Shown: positions 62,767 to 64,000 of the stretch, one piece after another
Numbering within the stretch: the stretch's first letter is position 1
Layout of the letters: the number at the start of each line of letters is the position of its first letter
NCBI RefSeq assembly: GCF_003336665.1
Contig: NZ_QPIJ01000012.1
Span: forward strand, 1-64,000
DNA from: Vreelandella rituensis
Lineage (GTDB): Bacteria > Pseudomonadota > Gammaproteobacteria > Pseudomonadales > Halomonadaceae
Reading direction: 5' to 3'
Length of the DNA: 64,000 nucleotides
Notes under the pieces: generated by a model
Seen by the model: the letters and a program-made list of their open reading frames with translations, nothing else
What the model was told of the DNA's origin: nothing
Databases searched by the model: none
Position numbers and translations under genes: made by a program

Positions 62767-63932
62767 CAGCTTTTCGTCTTTCACGCCGTTTCGCCACCCT
62801 GACCGCCGGTATGCTGGCCTTGGGGCTTATTGCCGGTTGTGCCAGCAAAGGCGCGCCGGTATATACCCCCGCGGAGCTGAGCAGTTTCGAAGAAACCTCC
62901 CAACTGGACACCCAGTGGCGCCACGACATCGGCAGCGGCCTGGGGCGGGCGCGTTATCCCATCGCCCCGGCACGTGAGGGCGACACCCTATTCGCCGCCG
63001 ACGTTGAAGGCCGGGTGGTAGCGCTGGACGCCGACGACGGTTCACGCCAATGGCAGGTCGACCTGGATGCTCCCGTTTCCAGCGGACTAACGGCTGTCGC
63101 TGGCCAGCTGTATCTGGGCACCCGCAATGGTGAAGTGCTGGCACTTTCCCAGCAGGACGGCAGCGTCACCTGGCGCTCGCGCGCCTCCAGCGAAGTACTG
63201 GCGGCACCTCAGGCCAACCAGCAGTTGTTGATCGTGCAAAGCGTCGATGGCAACGTCACCGCGCTGGATCGGCAAAGCGGCGCAGAACGCTGGGTATATA
63301 CGAGTTCACAGCCCGCGCTGACGCTACGCGGCACCGCCACGCCCCAGGTGATCGACCCGGTCACCTTTACCGGCTTGGCCAATGGCCGCCTGGTAACGCT
63401 GGACAACCGCAGCGGTCAGCCACTGTGGGACATGCAAATCGCCACGCCCCAGGGCCGCAGCGAAATCGACCGCCTGGTGGATATCACCAGTCAGCCGGTT
63501 CTGACCCCGGATGGGCGCTTATACGTCACCAGCTACAACGGGCGCCTGGTCGCAATTGAAGCCACTCGCGGTGAAGTGCTCTGGGAGCGCGAACACTCCA
63601 GTCGCCACACCCCGATTCTGGTGGGCGACTTCCTGTTCACAGTCAACGATGCCAGCCATGTGCTGGCGCTCGATGCCGAAAACGGCCGCGAAATCTGGCG
63701 TAACGACACACTGGAAGGTCGCTGGCTCACCGCTCCGGCCTTTGCTGACGGGCGCCTGGTATTCGGCGATTTCGAAGGCTACCTGCATTTGCTCGATGCC
63801 CGTGAAGGTGAACTGGTGGGGCGTACCCGCATTCACAAGTCAGGCATCAGCGTACGTCCGGTGACCGAAGGTAATATCATTCATGTGCTGACCAATAATG
63901 GTCGCCTGGAAACTCTGGAAGTAACACCATGA
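62763..63932 (+). CDS. bamB: Outer-membrane assembly lipoprotein BamB
   Basis: 389 aa. Lipobox LIAGC, then an eight-blade beta-propeller of PQQ-type repeats ([34 protein letters not shown]). Part of the BAM complex for outer-membrane protein folding. ATGA overlaps with yfgM and der. Confidence 0.95.
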   Translation: MTAFRLSRRFATLTAGMLALGLIAGCASKGAPVYTPAELSSFEETSQLDTQWRHDIGSGLGRARYPIAPAREGDTLFAADVEGRVVALDADDGSRQWQVDLDAPVSSGLTAVAGQLYLGTRNGEVLALSQQDGSVTWRSRASSEVLAAPQANQQLLIVQSVDGNVTALDRQSGAERWVYTSSQPALTLRGTATPQVIDPVTFTGLANGRLVTLDNRSGQPLWDMQIATPQGRSEIDRLVDITSQPVLTPDGRLYVTSYNGRLVAIEATRGEVLWEREHSSRHTPILVGDFLFTVNDASHVLALDAENGREIWRNDTLEGRWLTAPAFADGRLVFGDFEGYLHLLDAREGELVGRTRIHKSGISVRPVTEGNIIHVLTNNGRLETLEVTP

Positions 63933-64000
63933 CCCCAGTCATTGCCCTGGTCGGCCGCCCTAATGTGGGCAAGTCGACCCTGTTCAACCGCCTGACCCGC
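63929..64000 (+). CDS. der: GTPase Der (5' end, runs off right edge)
   Basis: The last 72 bases encode [20 protein letters not shown], the first G1 motif of Der/EngA, starting in an ATGA overlap with bamB. Der acts in 50S ribosome assembly; bamB-der is a common pair. Confidence 0.93.
   Translation, partial: MTPVIALVGRPNVGKSTLFNRLTR

Overview
The window looks like the chromosome of a moderately halophilic gammaproteobacterium close to Halomonas (Halomonadaceae). The reasons are the gene order tRNA-Leu, queA, tgt, yajC, secD, secF, suhB, trmJ, cysE, iscR, iscS, iscA, ndk, rlmN, pilF, rodZ, ispG, hisS, yfgM, bamB, der, which matches pseudomonads and oceanospirillales, together with a complete Mrp-type Na+/H+ antiporter operon, two TRAP transporters and a high-GC coding bias. 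The assignment is inference from gene content and protein sequence; no database search was run.

Layout. Positions 1-802 hold the 5' part of a TnpB-like gene running off the left edge. Next, on the minus strand, come dinB with a clear LexA box, a four-gene PotABCD-type ABC transporter (6571-2088), selO and a sirtuin. On the plus strand follow an exported MetX-like hydrolase, a HisC-like aminotransferase and the mrpA-G operon (11919-17682). A degraded second copy of the aminotransferase 3' end lies directly behind mrpG, so the antiporter operon is bracketed by direct repeats of hisC-like sequence. After pgpA, the minus strand carries a seven-gene catabolic cluster: AraC regulator, RidA, ornithine-cyclodeaminase-like protein, three-part TRAP transporter and acetylpolyamine-amidohydrolase-like deacetylase. 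A second TRAP system (Tat-exported DctP plus fused DctQM) follows.

Positions 28475-29440 are a long, AT-rich, non-coding leader in front of a complete Pel exopolysaccharide cluster: a PelX-like UDP-sugar epimerase followed by pelABCDEFG (29441-43383), closed by a strong terminator. A small cytochrome c and a DUF6647-like exported protein separate it from the conserved housekeeping block.

The housekeeping block (44943-64000) covers queuosine tRNA modification, the Sec accessory complex, cysteine and Fe-S biogenesis, rRNA/tRNA methylation, cell shape, isoprenoid synthesis, tRNA charging, outer-membrane assembly and ribosome assembly. Two things stand out in it: a SuhB homologue that has lost most of the inositol-phosphatase metal ligands, and an isc locus with iscR-iscS-iscA but no iscU, hscBA or fdx.

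I see no CRISPR array, prophage, rRNA operon or replication origin. The most interesting items are the hisC-like duplication around mrp, the probably inactive SuhB, the scaffold-less isc locus, the deacetylase/cyclodeaminase/RidA/TRAP cluster, the internal duplication in PelB and the paired hairpins between yajC and secD.
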